Assembly (NCBI GenBank): GCA_937129145.1
Contig: CAKZMU010000059.1
Span: forward strand, 1-46,769
Length of the DNA: 46,769 nt
Origin: an uncultured Lacinutrix sp.
GTDB taxonomy: Bacteria; Bacteroidota; Bacteroidia; Flavobacteriales; Flavobacteriaceae
Reading direction: 5' to 3'
Shown here: positions 46,363 through 46,769 of the stretch, in pieces
Position numbering within the stretch: position 1 is the stretch's first letter
How the letters are laid out: each line of letters starts with the position of its first letter
Made by a program: the position numbers and the translations under genes
Notes under the pieces: model-generated
Database searches by the model: none
What the model was told of the DNA's origin: nothing
What the model saw: only the letters and a program-made list of their open reading frames with translations

Positions 46363-46379
46363 TTCTTAATTTTGGTTTG

Positions 46380-46387
46380 CAAAGATA
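46380..46387 (-). promoter_or_regulatory. -7 box (TATCTTTG) upstream of rimO
   Basis: Minus-strand TATCTTTGC fits TAnnTTTG, 17 bases before the rimO ATG. No -33 TTG. Paired back to back with the box at 46409-46416 in a divergent gap. Confidence 0.4.
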
Positions 46388-46408
46388 CAATCTAAATTAA
46401 ACCTTTCA

Positions 46409-46416
46409 TATATTTG
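46409..46416 (+). promoter_or_regulatory. -7 box (TATATTTG) upstream of the last gene
   Basis: TATATTTG fits TAnnTTTG, 24 bases before ATG 46441. The nearest TTG is 29 bases upstream, which is too far. Confidence 0.35.
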
Positions 46417-46440
46417 AGAGTCCTAATAAAAAACCTACTC

Positions 46441-46769
46441 ATGAAAAAAGTGTACTATAATCTGTTTATTATTAGTTCCTTTATGTTTTTAGCATGTTCT
46501 ACCGATGCTAATACTGATATAACTGATGACGATACAACAAACATTTCTAACACCTATTTTCCGCCAACAACTTCAAATGAATGGGAAACTATACCATTGG
46601 AAGAGTTAGATTGGAATGAAAATAATTTACAATCTCTTTTGGATTTTTTAGAACAGAAAAACACAAAAAGCTTTGTAATACTATATGATGGAAAAATAGT
46701 AGTAGAAAAATATTTTAACGGTCATAATTCAAGTTTACCTTGGTATTGGGCAAGTGCAGGAAAAACACT
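46441..46769 (+). CDS. Lipoprotein serine hydrolase (beta-lactamase-like), 3'-truncated by window
   Basis: The first 109 residues of a gene that runs off the right edge. The signal peptide MKKVYYNLFIISSFMFLAC has lipobox FLAC with the lipidated Cys19, followed by an Asp/Thr-rich spacer. The start of a beta-lactamase-like domain follows (ILYDGKIVVEKYFNGHNSS). It ends at WYWASAGKT, in which Ser105-Ala-Gly-Lys108 is a candidate catalytic SxxK. The YDGKIVVEKYF region parallels YKDGNIVKDDYF in the complete serine hydrolase at 27741-28757, so the two are the same superfamily. Divergent from rimO. Confidence 0.8.
   Translation, partial: MKKVYYNLFIISSFMFLACSTDANTDITDDDTTNISNTYFPPTTSNEWETIPLEELDWNENNLQSLLDFLEQKNTKSFVILYDGKIVVEKYFNGHNSSLPWYWASAGKT

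Overview
The window looks like a chromosomal segment of a marine-type Flavobacteriaceae (Bacteroidota). The basis is: AT-rich DNA with little Shine-Dalgarno signal; repeated Bacteroidota -7 promoter boxes of the form TAnnTTTG; a subtilase with a type IX secretion (T9SS) C-terminal sorting domain; a flavobacterial Fur; OstA-like, DUF349, DUF6090 and fasciclin lipoprotein genes; and bacillithiol synthesis (bshC). I cannot name genus or species. No tRNA, rRNA, CRISPR array, prophage or classical insertion sequence was seen, and no gene-free stretch exceeds about 300 bases.

Layout. (1) 1-13105, all plus strand: the 3' part of a RelA/SpoT enzyme, fur, purA with a terminator, an OstA/LptA-like protein overlapping a class III aminotransferase, a TPR protein, two tandem DUF368 (PopT-type) membrane proteins, aroE and a DUF349 protein. 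(2) 13348-18975, minus strand: mazG, a DUF6090 membrane protein, and an mnmA / T9SS subtilase / NPD-family flavoprotein operon read right to left. (3) 19150-21399, plus strand: a five-domain fasciclin lipoprotein ending in a terminator shared with the convergent genes. (4) 21483-26348, minus strand: pyrG, a small DUF559 nuclease-like gene bracketed by inverted palindromic repeats, yidC, and a MORN-type exported protein. (5) 26572-28757, plus strand: two small unrecognised envelope genes and a serine-hydrolase lipoprotein. (6) 28778-36321, minus strand: bshC, a PLP decarboxylase, guaA, a LysM + periplasmic-binding-like protein, a DUF922-type HExxH protein, and DUF3820. (7) 36511-45056, plus strand: M14 and M16 exported peptidases, an unrecognised protein, an AlkB-like dioxygenase, a small outer-membrane barrel and a carboxypeptidase-regulatory-like protein. 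(8) rimO on the minus strand and, divergent from it, a serine-hydrolase lipoprotein cut by the window end.

Most genes are core housekeeping: stringent response, purine and pyrimidine nucleotide synthesis, shikimate, tRNA thiolation, ribosome modification, membrane insertion and lipid-carrier recycling. They are interspersed with Bacteroidota-type exported proteins. The best candidates for something less described are the DUF559 gene with paired palindromic termini lodged between pyrG and yidC (24217-24675), and a 35-base intergenic motif that occurs twice, 12.7 kb apart, each time just after the stop of a small membrane-protein gene. No striking complete new defence or biosynthetic system is evident.
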